This document shows, in pieces, positions 39,801 through 50,767 of a stretch of DNA of 64,000 nucleotides. The stretch comes from Climacteris rufus (taxonomy: Eukaryota > Chordata > Aves > Passeriformes > Climacteridae). The notes beneath the pieces are model-generated. The model saw only the letters and a list, made by a program, of their open reading frames with translations, was not told the DNA's origin and made no database searches. Position 1 is the stretch's first letter. Every line of letters starts with the position of its first letter. The stretch lies in assembly GCA_013398175.1 (NCBI GenBank), contig VZRZ01003090.1, positions 160,292-224,291 on the forward strand. Direction: 5' to 3'. The position numbers and the translations under genes are program-made.

Positions 39801-42800
39801 CACCCAACGGGCCCTGTCAATCCAGTCTTAAAAGCCTCCTAGTGCTTCCTCATTCCAGATTCCAGTCCCAGTTTCCCCCCTTAGGCTCATTCTTCCAGCC
39901 TCACAGAATCTGACGTAAGGCGTCTCTGCAGATTGCACAGTCCAATTCCACTCTGCTCAAAGCAGAGTCAACTAAAGCTTGTTGCTCCTCAAGCTATTGT
40001 CCCTCTCTTTCCTTTTTTCCCCAGTTATTTGTAATTTCCACACAGGCTTCCTTGGGATCCTTGTCCTGACCCTCCTCTCTCACTCTGTCTCAATGTTTTC
40101 TCTGCCAAACACATGCCCAAGGCTTTGGTTCCCATCCCTGCACTGCAGATTTTTCTTCTATGGTGCCCGAGGTCAGGAATGCAGCTGCATCTGCTTCAAG
40201 CAGAGTAACCTCCGTCTTGCAAGAGGGCTAGAAAGAGGGAAAGTCCTGCCCTCCTCCTGCCATCAGGGTTGTAACAGACTTGCTTGGGTGCACGGGACAT
40301 TACTTGTCTAACTGGCCCCTTTGCAGTTAGACAAGTGAACTGCTAAACCGACAAACGCCACAACTGGGTATGCACAAACTGCAATTTTCCAAAATCTCAT
40401 CACAAGGCTACATCTCCTTGAATATTCAAGAAGGCACACTGCTAGTGTGCCTTCTTGCCCTGTGTCAAATCCTTGCCCTAAAGCAGAGCATGCTGTAGTC
40501 AAAACGATTACCTGAATTTCTTTAATGGACAAATCACTGACTCCTTTTGTCTTTCTTGTAATATTTTTTTTCCCAGAAAAACTGAACTTAAGAAAATAAA
40601 CTGGATCAGACATCCTGCATGAAAAATTTCAGCATGGGGACTTCCAAGTCATCCAAGTTAGAAGCAAATGGAATTAATTCCTAGAATGGGTCATGACAGG
40701 TATTGCTTTTTGTTTGGTTATTACTTGCCTTTCTTTTCCACAGAAGCAGAGCTGTTGCGGTGATGCTCAATACAGCAAGAAGAACAGTAAGGCTAATGAG
40801 GATTTCCAACCCATAAGAGGTATCTCTGTACCCTGTATCTGTAAGAAAGAAGGCAAAAGGTTCACAGTGTGATTGGAAGTTACAATCCTGCTGTATTTTT
40901 AACCCCAGAAAAAGCTTTGAGAAAACTAAAATACAGGAGAGCAGAATATGGTGGCAGAGATGCACACACCCTTCAAAAGCTACTCTGACTGAACAGAGAG
41001 CAGGCTGCAGCTGCAGAATCCCACAGAAGATGCAGGGTATAAGCAACTCCACTTCATAGAGGGAGTCGTGAAGGAAAGAGGGAGCTTGGCTATGAGAGCA
41101 AGACATTTGCTAGATACAGGCTGGCAAAGGTCTTCTCTGATAGGAGCAGAAAAACAGATGGTGGAAAGCACACAGGCCACATGAACCGGGAGGGTGGGTA
41201 CTGTAGGCATCCTCTGACCAGTATAGCAAAGCTATTTCATCACAGCTCTTTTCATTTACATTAACAAGTTCTTCATATCCAGCATTCAGCAATGCACGTC
41301 CAGCCAGTCAGTGGCATGCACATCCTTATCACTTTTCTTTAACATTCCTTTCTGTTGCATCAAACTTTCCCTTGCTTCCCAGTCTGCTCATTAACAGACC
41401 AGCCAACTGCTTGTACCACGTGGAAAAGAGGGAGGGATGTCAGTGAGTCCATTACCTCGTGAGCCCCTAAAACTGAGCATGCTGAACCTGTACATCTGAT
41501 TACAAGCAAGCACCCTAATGACTGGCTTTATCAGCTGCCTCTGTCACACTGCTGAAGGCCAAACCGCACTGTCCCCTGAACACTGACACTTCAGAGAACC
41601 ATCTGAGCCAGTGCCCGGGCTCCCTATGTAGATCCTGACTCCCAGGAGGCTGTGGCAGGGCAGATATAAATTACTGCATCTTCATGTCCCCATCTACGCA
41701 TTGGGAACAGCAGCACAGGTCACCTGTGCCGAGTGCATTCAACCCTGATGGCAGTAAGTATTGGGCATACAGCATTATTCATACTTGATTTCACAGCATG
41801 TTTGGGTAGAGAAAAGAGGAGCAAAGATCAGGTTTTCATAACCACATCCAGCTGATTTTTAAGGTGCCCTTCCTTTCTGGTTATTCACTTACCTCTAGCA
41901 AGGACAAACACTCCCTTTCCCATTTTCTGGATATCATTCCATTTGACCTCACAGTAGTATGTGCCAGTAGAAGAGGGGTTTCCAAGCGGCATGATTCTGT
42001 GGTTGTATGATAAGGCAGCAGTCTTATTCTCTTCTCCAGAAGGAATAGCTACAGTTTCCAACCTAGTATAGATGGGTGTCTTCTGGTCCAGTGAATTAAT
42101 CCAGTAATAGGAGATTGAAAATTTGGTGTATTTTGGCATGTAAGGGAAGATGACTTTACAGGGGATGGATATTCCTTCCTTGAGCAGTGCAACCTGGATT
42201 GGAGGTTTCTGTTGCACATCGACATTTTCCCCTGCAAGGGTAATAATCATTAGCAGTCACCTAACATCACTTTCAGTGAAGAGAGGATGGCTGCCCCAAA
42301 GACAGGATCACACTGAAAATAACCACACACCAGGAAGCAAGCCCATAGCATACAGTGTTGGCCCTTGTCAGAAGCTGAGTGATTCAGAGCACGTGCCCTG
42401 TGTGATCTGCCACATCTCCTGGGTAATTGCTGTCTGATTCACGATAGCCTGCTGCATTCACAGGCTTCCCCTTCTCTCTTGTGAGCTCCTCCATCCAATG
42501 CAAGCACGCAGAAAGACAGGAAATGAAGCAGGAAGTGAACTGATTTTGCAGTGGTGTATGACCGTATTTACAGCAGGTGAATAGAACGCAGTTTTCCAAG
42601 AAAAATGCTAGCTGGGCATCTCCTGAAACTCCCAAGTTCTAAACCCTGCTTGGGAATCTGTGTGTGGCCATGTGATGGCTCTGTGGCAGGGAAGGTGTTG
42701 TACGCAAGCAGGTGTTATGAGTGGGGCTGTGTATTTCTGAAAACAAGTGAGGAAGGAAATTGCATATTCCGTACAGGGGCCAGCACTGGGGCCATGAGAA

Positions 42801-44350
42801 ATAAGCCACAGCTTAATCACTCCAACTTTTGCTGCTCTGAAAGGGCAGCAAAGCACAAGCCTCAATGCTAGATATGGGAACTATCTGCAGAAGACTGCAG
42901 ATCTTAAGTATTTATATGTGACTATCTTAGGCAGAGATGGGAGATGATGCCCTTCACGTGCTTCCTCCTCACACGTACAAGGCAGTTTAAAGTGATCTAT
43001 CACTGTAATTCAGTAGACAGTGATGTCAGGAGTTAAAATAGAGGATGAATAAGAACAGATGGGGAACCACACCCCAGTTCACTCCCTGTTTTGTTTAATT
43101 AAATGTAAAAAAAACTAAGAGTGAGACACAGGCTAGTAAAAAGCCTGGGGTATAGGACTTCTTTGGCTTCCCAGCCAAATCTGGGTTCAACACCAGGCAG
43201 TCTCTGGACCTATTTGTTTGTCACCTGACATACCACATATAAAGCAACTCAAGAGGAGGCTCTTTAAGAAAGGGAACTGAAAACTTACACACAAGTCTTC
43301 TTACAAAATGAAGGATCCTTTCAGAGACATGAAAATAGAAGAGGGAAAAAAGGGTAGAGAGAGAGAAAGCAGGGGATGTGCAAGCTCTTCCATTCATGCT
43401 TTTGATGGGATTCCCTGGAGTTCTGCATCTATGAACAGGCTCATAACAAGGTATTAAAGCTGTCCCAGAGCACAGCCAGGCTTGCTTTCCTGTCATCGTG
43501 CACTAACGCTGCAGCACAACAGCAGCACCACCTCGGCACAGCGGGAGCTGGCTTTGGGAAAGGCAACTCACACTCAGCACTGCTGAATGCTGAGCACCGA
43601 GGAAGCAAGGTGGGGGGCAGCAATGGAGAGAGGGCACAGCACAGCCCAGAAAGGACTGTTGGGAAGTAACATTTGTTAAGGAAAATTCTTGACAGATCAC
43701 AACAGCCTGAGAGTAAGGAAGAGCTTAGGTTACAACACCAGAGAAAGGTTCTTGGCTGTAAAAGCAATTGAGATACCGTACAGTCCTCAGGGACATGCTC
43801 AATCCTGTGTACACTAGTTACAATATTATGGAAAGGCGGTAGCAGAAAATCCTGCAGACACTGTGGGAGTGATAATCCAAGTGGTTTCTTCTGGGCCATA
43901 TTTTTCAAAATCATTCATCATCCTTCTCCACATCTCTACACAGCAGAACACACATGAATATAGTTTCTATATAAGACATGGCTAAGCACTACTGTAACAA
44001 GAGAGAGGAGAGATCCATCTTCTTGCAGTATCCCAGGAGCCATTAGCTTGAGAAGAGCATACCAAGAAAAAAGCCAAACCATTTTATTTAGGTTATCTAA
44101 CCCTTCTCCCATGTTCCCCCTTTCTTGAGGATTCACTCTCTTAGCTTTGAAATGCTTAAAAGACAGAAATAGCAGCAGCGTGCAAATTCCTAAAGGGGAT
44201 CTGTGGAAATTAGCAAAAGATAGCAGCTGGAAATGCTCTAATAGGAAAAAACATGAGAGTAAACAAAAGGAATTAAAAAAAAGAAAATTGTTTACCTCTA
44301 CACTGAAGCAACCAAAGAAACAGGAAGATGACTTTTAGATTAGAGGCCAT
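30816..44350 (-). CDS. NFAM1: NFAM1, ITAM-bearing Ig-superfamily receptor (7 coding exons, 260 aa)
   Basis: Joined minus-strand exons 44350-44296, 42231-41893, 40838-40729, 40586-40512, 38176-38120, 33568-33482 and 30875-30816 total 783 nt: 260 codons plus TAA, with every junction in phase. Human NFAM1 is about 270 residues. Domain order: signal peptide (1-18); V-type Ig domain (about 20-131) with cysteines 43 and 112 and the GTYYC motif; transmembrane helix (about 144-165) followed by WKRK; a cytoplasmic tail with the ITAM Y211-x2-L214-x7-Y222-x2-L225; and a C-terminal Y257ENI. In mammals NFAM1 is a leukocyte type I membrane protein that signals through Syk/ZAP70-type kinases to calcium and NFAT, and promotes B-cell development. 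The ITAM spacing and the terminal tyrosine motif match my recollection of the human tail. Nothing indicates a pseudogene. Confidence 0.9.
30876..33481 (-). other. NFAM1: NFAM1 intron 6
   Basis: A 2.6-kb intron between the two last coding exons, GT-AG. Apart from the possible MIR-like relic it shows no gene or structured element. Confidence 0.8.
31255..31365 (-). repeat. Possible MIR-like relic in NFAM1 intron 6
   Basis: AAGGTTACACAGCAAGTAGC followed by TGAAATGCCACCGGCTGAAC resembles the reverse-complement MIR phrase 'aaggtcacacagctagtaagtggcagagctggg'. It is short and diverged. Confidence 0.35.
33482..33568 (-). CDS. NFAM1: NFAM1 coding exon 6 (second ITAM half)
   Basis: The acceptor CTGTCTGCAG ends at 33,569 and the donor GGGAAG/GTAAGA at 33,482/33,481. 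The 29 codons, phase 0 at both ends, begin SLDVQQVDVYSILENN. They complete Y-D-S-L from exon 5 and then give Y222-S-I-L. This corresponds to the human VYACIEN segment as I recall it. Confidence 0.88.
33569..38119 (-). other. NFAM1: NFAM1 intron 5
   Basis: A 4.55-kb GT-AG intron that separates the two halves of the ITAM. Frames within it (for example 36,021-36,416 plus) are Pro/Ser/Cys-rich chance frames. Confidence 0.75.
38120..38176 (-). CDS. NFAM1: NFAM1 coding exon 5 (proline run and first ITAM tyrosine)
   Basis: The acceptor TCCTGAGACAG ends at 38,177 and the donor GAT/GTGAGT at 38,120/38,119. The 19 codons end in a six-proline run and DYD. The tyrosine (211) is the first of the ITAM; its +3 leucine is supplied by exon 6. 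The proline run could be an SH3 ligand, which is inference only. Confidence 0.78.
38177..40511 (-). other. NFAM1: NFAM1 intron 4
   Basis: A 2.3-kb GT-AG intron. On the opposite strand there is a consensus donor (CAAG/GTAAGT, at about 39,264), but no matching exon was recognised. Confidence 0.7.
40512..40586 (-). CDS. NFAM1: NFAM1 coding exon 4 (basic juxtamembrane tail)
   Basis: The acceptor TTTATTTTCTTAAG ends at 40,587 and the donor CAG/GTAATC at 40,512/40,511. The 25 codons, phase 0 at both ends, are rich in Lys/Arg/Ser/Thr (SGKKNITRKTKG). A second AG five bases further in (TTCAG) would give a frame with an early stop, so the upstream AAG acceptor is preferred. The intron separating it from exon 3 is only 142 nt. 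Confidence 0.7.
40587..40728 (-). other. NFAM1: NFAM1 intron 3, GC-AG type, 142 nt
   Basis: Begins GCAAGTAATA and ends TTTATTTTCTTAAG on the minus strand. It is required for the frame between the transmembrane exon and the basic tail exon. Confidence 0.7.
40729..40838 (-). CDS. NFAM1: NFAM1 coding exon 3 (stalk and transmembrane helix, GC donor)
   Basis: The acceptor TTTCTTACAG ends at 40,839. The exon encodes a short stalk, a helix of about 22 hydrophobic residues (LEILISLTVLLAVLSITATA, then LLLW), and the basic stop-transfer KRK. The frame is phase 0 only if the exon ends at AAAG/GCAAGT, a GC-AG donor with an otherwise perfect consensus. The GT five bases further on (GCAA/GTAATA) would leave phase 1 and force a different frame in exon 4. 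Confidence 0.8.
40839..41892 (-). other. NFAM1: NFAM1 intron 2
   Basis: A 1.05-kb GT-AG phase-1 intron between the Ig and transmembrane exons. I see nothing further in it. Confidence 0.85.
41893..42231 (-). CDS. NFAM1: NFAM1 coding exon 2 (Ig V-type domain)
   Basis: The acceptor CCCTTGCAG lies at 42,232-42,240 and the donor AGAG/GTAAGT at 41,893/41,892. The exon is 339 nt, phase 1 at both ends, which is typical of Ig-domain exons. It encodes an entire V-type domain: SIPCKV carries the first cysteine (43), YYW the core tryptophan (62), NKT an N-glycosylation site at Asn87, and STGTYYC the second cysteine (112). The domain is the extracellular, presumably ligand-binding part. The ligand is unknown. 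Confidence 0.9.
42232..44295 (-). other. NFAM1: NFAM1 intron 1
   Basis: A 2.06-kb GT-AG phase-1 intron. It contains a 157-codon minus-strand frame (43,914-43,441) without recognisable domain or splice support, and a possible tRNA-like SINE B box near 43,189. Confidence 0.85.
43130..43215 (+). repeat. Possible tRNA-derived SINE relic in NFAM1 intron 1
   Basis: AAATCTGGGTTCAACACCAG at about 43,180-43,199 has a good B-box (GGGTTCAACACC) of the type seen at the tRNA-SINE junction. About 52 bases upstream is a weak A-box-like stretch (GGCTAGTAAAAAG). It is heavily decayed. Confidence 0.3.
44296..44350 (-). CDS. NFAM1: NFAM1 coding exon 1 (signal peptide)
   Basis: ATG at 44,350 opens 18 codons (MASNLKVIFLFLWLLQCR) plus one base. 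They form a basic-then-hydrophobic signal peptide and end at an AGAG/GTAAAC donor, phase 1. The upstream sequence on the minus strand contains a strong acceptor (TTGCTTTCTTACAG ending at 44,366), only 15 bases before the ATG. This exon may therefore be preceded by an untranslated exon rather than being the transcript's first. Confidence 0.85.
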
Positions 44351-44365
44351 GATGGGGGTCAAAGG

Positions 44366-47300
44366 CTGTAAGAAAGCAACCAGACTCAAAGATCCAAAAG
44401 GCAAAAGAGATGGGGCTTTGTCAGGTATTCTCACACCCCGGCAGCTGGTTGATCCCCCCGTTTGCGAAGGGACAGGCGGGATGTAGGCACACTGCATTTG
44501 GCAAGCAGTTCCTGGCAGATGCAAGCTCTTCTGCTTTTTGGTCAGACTCCTCCCCGCACCAGGGCTGATTTCCTTGTACTACAACGATGGTGTTAGACCT
44601 ACCAGCAGGTGTCCAAAGATTAGACCGTAAGCCTAATAGGCAGAGCTTTGCCTCCCGATGACCGTAAAATATCGCACACGTTTCAAGCAAACCTCGTCAC
44701 CTTCCACAGTGACATGAACACTCAAGTGTGGGATCCTGGTTTTGCCTTCAATACAGAAAACCAGAACGCACATGAGTAGTCAGTACAGAGCAATGGCTCT
44801 ACTGTACCCCTGACTCCACAAAACGTCCCTCCACAGCCCACTTCACTAGGTCCCCTCAGAGGAAAGCACTCCTGTTCACAAAGTAAGTACAGTTAGACAG
44901 CAAATTCGTCCCTCACAGCTGGGCTGTTTCAGATCCACACCATGCTGGCTCTGAATCAGCTTCGCAATGCAGACAAGCTTTAAGTAATCTATTGTAGGCA
45001 AATCTAAGGAGAGCCCTCTGAAGAAGAAAACCTGCTTTTTGTGGGAGGCTCCTGCCGCCTATACTCACGATGAGTCTGATTTCAACGAAAGCTTGTTTTT
45101 AGCTAAGACATCTGCAATGCAACAGCTGAGCAGCATCTGACTCATAAAAACTCCCATGTCTGAGAGGTCTTTACTTCTCTCTAGGCAGCTTCCTCCTTTC
45201 ACACTTCTTCTGAAACATTTGCGTTGTCCACAAGAAAGCACTTTGCTGCAACTTCAAGGGTGCCCACTCACACAAGGTGCTGTGCTACAGAGACTGGTGG
45301 GGGATGGCCATGTGGGAAAGGCATGGTCTTTCCATGCCTTAGGAAAGACCTAAGGCAGTGGATGAGCCTGTAAACTTTGTGTATTCAAAAGCACTATCAC
45401 TTGTTTTATCCCTCCAGACTTTGTAGGAGTGAGGTTTGCTCCAAACATCCTTAGGTTTACAGTATTTTTCCTCCTGTTCAGCATGGGCCAGGTCCCCAGG
45501 AGGAAGGGGTCTTGACACAGGGGGAGGCGTGCAGCTGCGGCCACTGCAGCCCCCTGAGCCCAGGGACAGCTCCAGTACCTTGCTGAGAGCCCTGACAGAT
45601 GGGGAGAGGAGCAAGTGGCTTTGTGTGGCTCTGCAAGGCTGGTGCAGCAGCTGCACTCCTCCAGGGAAGGTTTAGCTTAGATTAGCCAAAACCAACTCCT
45701 CTCCCCAAGACATGCTGATGTGAGCTGCACGGGGCTGGTCTCAGCTGGAAATCACTCCTCACAGGTCTTATGCTGAGCAGCGAGGACAATCAAGAGCAGT
45801 AACAAGACACTTGGGGCCCACTCGATTTCAGATATGGAGGCACAGATCAGGCATCTGTGGCTCTGGGGTCACAAAAGCATTCAGAAACATTTCTCAGGCC
45901 TGAACAGCACCTCAAGGTAGCTGGAGCACGGAGGGATAAGGAAGCAGAGGCTCACTACCCTCCTGTGGAAGAACTCTGAGGGCTTCCTCACTTGTTATAT
46001 CATGCTTATCCCCATGGTAGCACAGAGCTTTGCAATTTCTAGCACTGATGTATTTCTAGAGGACAGAACGTGCTGCTCCTGCCAGTGATGTGTTTTAACT
46101 GTTATCAGCATTTATCTGCTTCAGGAATTCAGAGTGATAAGTGGATTAAGTGCGGTAGGTTTGTAGGGCTGCTAGGTCAACATCATCCTTCAGTCCTTTC
46201 TGTTCTCTTCCTATAAACAACCCTGTTGCCACTTGAAATGCCAAGTCCTAGAAATATTGCTGTCTGGAATTAAAAAAAAAAAAAAAATCTAGCATTTCAA
46301 AAGAGATCACACACAAGACTCAGCTGTGGGATTAAAGGCACAGCCAGGCCAGAAATACATTCACTGCTGGGATTTGCTATGGTAGAGCTCACTGAAAAGA
46401 AATGGCTTTGAAACGACTACCCAGCAGCTATTAACTGCGAGACAGGATGACATTCTGTTCCTTAGAGCCTAAAGGGAGCCTGAATCTTTGAATGTTAAAT
46501 TCTAATTCAATTTGGTCTGGGGATTCTGGACTGAGTTTTAACCCTGGAGACATAAATGGGAGGAAGATGAGGAAAAGCTGGGGAGTTTCCATTACCAGCC
46601 TGTAGCGGGACTGAACTGATCGCCCCAAAACTTAGGTGGAACTAACAAGGCTACCTGTGCCAAAGGAAATAAATTACAAAGCTCCAAAAGGATAGGTCAG
46701 TGTATGACCTTCACTCATGCATTATACAGTACACTGGTGCATGTGAGCCAGTCCCTGCAGCATGACGAGGAGGGGACTGCCTGGCCAGTTGTAACCCCGC
46801 CACAGCACTGACTGCCCAGGATCTGTATGACTTGGACCTTCCTTCAATGCAGCAAATTCTGACACTTCCTGAAACGAAATACAGGATTGGGATAGGTTCA
46901 AGCCAGTTTCTGCCTGTAGCTGGAAAGTGGCTATTAATTTCACTCAAGCATTTTTAAAAGCCCACAATAGCGGCCAGCATTCCCAACGGTGAGGAAAAGC
47001 ACGTTGTTCTGGCGCACGCAAACAACGAGTTTGGACAAGTTCTGCACCTACCAGAAGCGCCTGTTCACAGCTGTGTCCAGTGTACACCCACAAGTAAAGG
47101 CACACACACGCGTGCCCACACACGCCCCACAGCCAACTCCAGGGAAAGCTTTAATTCAAACAAAAAGGCTGCTGCTAGCCAAGGCAAAAGCAGTGCTGCA
47201 GAGACCACAACAAAGCCTCTCTATTGCTGAAGCGTTTAACACCACAACCATCCAAAAGAGAAACGCTGCTTGGCGCAGAGAAGAGCTGCAGCAACTCAAC

Positions 47301-47850
47301 GAGCCTGATTGCACAGAGCATTTCAGAGCATTCCCCAGCACAGCAGCTCCGGATTTGCTGCCTTGTCAGAGACCAGCTCAATCCCCCGTGGCAGGAAAGT
47401 CAGCCAGTGGCAACACGTGCACCTCTGAGGATTCACAATCTCTTTGACTCCTCTAACCCCAGACTCCGAGGCGTACAGTTTCCCTCTGTCTGGCGGCAGG
47501 AGTGATAGCAGAGCCAGCGTGAGCAGGGCCGTACCTCTGCCAGCATTTTTACCACTGTTGTGTGTCGAGTGCCTCTCAGCAGGGCTGGATGACGCTGAGG
47601 CAAAAAGCTGCCAATGCCCTCGCTACGTTTCTACCCATTGAACTGCTCTAGGGAAGAGAATGATCAGTGACTTGATGGGAAAACAGAAAATTAAAGGTGT
47701 TGACACCACCGTGGGGGGGGGGGGGGGGGCACTTCTCTAATTCCCTTTAACCAGCAAAACAAGTCTGCCTCAGAAATCACCCACTCCTGCTTTTTCTCTG
47801 TTCACCTGCTGGAAAGATTCCCAGGGACTAAGTTACCACCAGAGGCCCGA
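44366..47850. other. NFAM1 5' flank, no coding exon recognised
   Basis: Between the NFAM1 start exon and the second CpG island. It holds an A16 run at 46,272-46,287 and short unsupported frames. It may include an untranslated first exon or the proximal promoter of NFAM1; no TATA box stands out. Confidence 0.5.
47713..47729 (+). repeat. G17 homopolymer
   Basis: Seventeen consecutive G flanked by CCGT and CAC, about 300 bases from the CpG-rich core. It is prone to sequencing error, so the length may be inexact. Confidence 0.9.
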
Positions 47851-48800
47851 TGCATTCTCAGGGCCGTGCCTCAGCCTCGCGGTGCTCCCAGCGGTTCTCC
47901 ATCACGGGCTCCCTGTGTGGCAAGCTGTGGCCAGAAGGAATTCGCCTGGAGGGACAGCTTTGCCTACTCAGGCTGACACCTTCCAGGAGAACATCCACCT
48001 GGGCAGGCCTGGGGCTGACGCGAGGCCACAGCGGAGCGGGTGTTAGGTCCGCCTGATGCAGGGGGTTAAAGCTTTCCCCGGGCAACCCGCCCGCAGCCTG
48101 CGGGAGGCTGAGCCGCTGAGGCGGGGGCAGCAATTCCCCGTCCGGCCGTACCGCGCAGGCGGGGCGGGCACGGAGAGAGGGCGGCCGCTCCCACCGCCCC
48201 GCGCCCTCGCCCACAAGATGGCGCCGCCGTCCCGGCCGCCCCCTCCCACCCTGTCTCACTNNNNNNNNNNNNNNNNNNNGCCCAGGGCTCCGGGGGAGTC
48301 GCAACCCCGGAGAAAATGAGCACAACTAGGATCCACTTAAGGCAGAATTAATGCTAATTAACCGTAATCAACAGCTCGAGGAACAACTTTTACTAGGCAA
48401 GCTGCCGATACTGCAGTTGCAGTTCGCCCGTCAGGCAGGAGTCGCAGACGACGAGGTGTGGAAAAGGAAAATGAACACCCACTGCCGTGCGTGTAACCGC
48501 TGTCTCCCGCCGTCCTCGCCCCTCTCTGCTGCCAGAGGTCACTGTCCCCGCAGCAGCCCGGACCAGTCACCCCACACACACCTCTTGCCCCACCACTGGA
48601 CGCTCCCTTCGCAGCCTTCTCTGGCAGCGGCAGCCGAGTCACTTCTGCTGAGCTCTTTTCGGGGGCAGCAGCCCCCAGCCGAGGGGCAAAGCACAGGGAG
48701 CGGCCGGCAGCGTTGCCTCCAGCCCTGGCACCGTCTCCCCACTCACTCACAAGCCATCCCTCCTACGCCGAGGGTGCTCTGGAAACTCCTGCCATTGCTA
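47850..48800. promoter_or_regulatory. CpG island promoter without an assigned gene
   Basis: CpG-dense sequence peaks at 48,090-48,310 around a 19-base gap. On the plus strand CAAGATGGCGCCGCC (48,215-48,229) is a near-exact YY1 element of the kind found just inside 5' exons of plus-oriented housekeeping transcripts. If translated, the ATG opens MAPPSRPPPPTLSH and then runs into the gap. On the minus strand a moderate donor (CTCTGGTG/GTAACT near 47,834) would point towards NFAM1. Direction and gene are therefore open. No protein family is recognised on either side. Confidence 0.65.
48261..48279. other. Assembly gap (19 N)
   Basis: Undetermined bases in the peak of the second CpG island. They interrupt the possible ORF starting at the YY1-like ATG. 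Confidence 1.
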
Positions 48801-49639
48801 GTGAGGAGCGCAGTTTTATTATGAATGACAATTCTCAGCTTGTAGAGGCTTCTTGGCACCGTGCATGGGTGCTTCCCACCACCAGCAAAGCCCAGGTACC
48901 TACTTCGTCTCACGGATCAGTGAGGCTGCACTAGTCCAGGTGCTGGTAATGGTGTTCAGCTTGCTGTGGTTGCCTCTGCAGGGGCAGGCTCAAAGGAGTG
49001 TCCCCACAGAGAGCCACAGACTCGCACACCTCCACAGCCCCCATGGGAACACGAGTGCAGGAGTTACAGGCACACAGCACTCCCACGGTCACAGGATGTG
49101 TCACCAGCCCCACAGTGCCACGACCAGACCAGCCCAAACTTTCTCACATTAGCAGCAAAAATGCTGGGGATGGGATGCTGGGCAGGAGTAGGGCATGCTG
49201 CCGGAAGTGCTCTCCTAAAACAGGAGTCCCGGAGCCCCACCTCGCCAGCTGCACATCTTGACGTGTGCACATCGTGCCCTGAAATCCTCCTGAGTGAAGG
49301 GCTTTGCATCCCCTCTGTTGGGGGTGAAGGGTGGGAGGCAGGCAGGTTCAGCAGGTGCTGGATCCTGTGCAGGGCACACAGAGAGAGGATCATGTTGGAC
49401 AAGACGACAGCAGTTGCAAGGGAGCCGCAGGACTGGTCCCTGCCAGTAATGGCCTCGCCAGATGGCCCTTCTGGTCTCATCTTTGCGGGAAAACTGCTTG
49501 GGCCTCAGCAAGCCCTGCTTCGAGCCAGCCAGCTGTGCCAACCCCAGCTCCCCGCACCCTGGCAGGCAACAGCTTCTGACTGCCCCCAAGTACCCAGGTT
49601 TGCCCCACAACTGACTCCAAATCTAAGCTTCCTTCCCCC

Positions 49640-49794
49640 AACCTTGTTCAAGAAGTCCCTGCACTCCCTTTTACCAAAACCACTTTGTTTCCTCCCCCCT
49701 GCTCCTCCTCTCCCCTTTTTCTGGGTTTTGTTTATATTTTCTTTTCCTTTTAATGTCTTCCCTCCTTTTTTTTTTTTTTTTTTTTCTTTTTTAG
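49640..49794 (+). repeat. Long polypyrimidine tract
   Basis: About 150 bases are dominated by C and T and end in a T20 run, CTTTTTTAG. It may be simple sequence. It would also serve as a strong 3' splice-site tract for a rightward transcript. Confidence 0.6.
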
Positions 49795-50748
49795 CTGGGA
49801 TCCTTTCTTGGGCCTGCAGCAGCTTTCCAGCTCAGGACATTGGGAAGTAGAACTGGCAGCACAGCTGCAGTGACCCTGGGAAGCAGCATGGACCCCTGCA
49901 GCGGACATGTGTGTGCAGTCACACCCTGCTTTAGATTGGCACAGCCTTCCTCATGCACACCAGGCTTTGCCAGCTCCCGGGAGGAGAGCTGGGAAAGGAT
50001 TAAGTAGCTAAGTATCTCACTGGCAAATGAATATGATTTTTTTTCTTTCTATTAATTCCTCAACTTTGCTTTTATTGTGGACTGTGGAGAATATGCAAGC
50101 TGATACAGCTGTAATAGCACACCCTTCTAGGATGGAAAAACATCTTTTTGCCACAAGGCCCTATTCTGACTATGAAAACTAAATAAAAGATCCTGGCAAA
50201 AGCATGTGCTGGAAGAACCACATCTCTGCTAGGATTTTTGCCAATACAGAAATGTGTTTCATTCTGTCTTCCCTCCCCACCCCTCAATTTCCCACCTGCT
50301 GTCTATATTCTTGGCTGACAGACCTACAGGACAATGATCTGTAGTTTTGGCCTAATGCAAGAGGAACATCATTGGGTTTTGTTTTTCAAACCCTTACAGA
50401 ACACTGCTGAGAGCACTGGGAGCATCCAAGGTTGCTGTATGCCATGGGGAGACCTAGGAGGGGTTTCGTCAGCCTCCCTATGCACCTGGAGGTTAGGCAT
50501 TCAGCCTGAACCCTTCCAACCTCTCCAATGGAAGGGGTTTCCTCTCCCTTGAAAAGCCTGTGGTGATAGATGTGAGTCCCACAGGCATGAGAAATGCAAA
50601 ACAACATTGAGTACAAGAGGAAGCATATCCTGTCTGCATGGAGACATAAACCTCAGTGGGAACAAGTGCATGGAGGCGAGACTACATGGATACCATAACG
50701 GGGTTCAGACCCCTTCTTCTGTGGCTAATTATATCTTCACTTGCTTAT

Positions 50749-50767
50749 TTTATATATATATATATAC
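50749..50767. repeat. (TA)n microsatellite
   Basis: About nine TA dinucleotides, preceded by GCTTATTT. Confidence 0.85.

Noticed and set aside
43441..43914. 157-codon minus-strand ORF inside NFAM1 intron 1
   Set aside because: Including it would break the phase-1 junction between the signal peptide and Ig exons, and no acceptor or donor frames it.
45339..45656. 105-codon minus-strand frame upstream of NFAM1, considered as an extra exon
   Set aside because: No domain, no in-phase junction to the signal peptide exon, and the start codon at 44,350 already gives a proper leader.
48966..49850. 294-codon plus-strand ORF, the longest complete frame in the window
   Set aside because: Composition is Ser/Pro/Gln/Cys-rich with no domain, its last third is translated polypyrimidine tract, and two other frames are equally open on the opposite strand.
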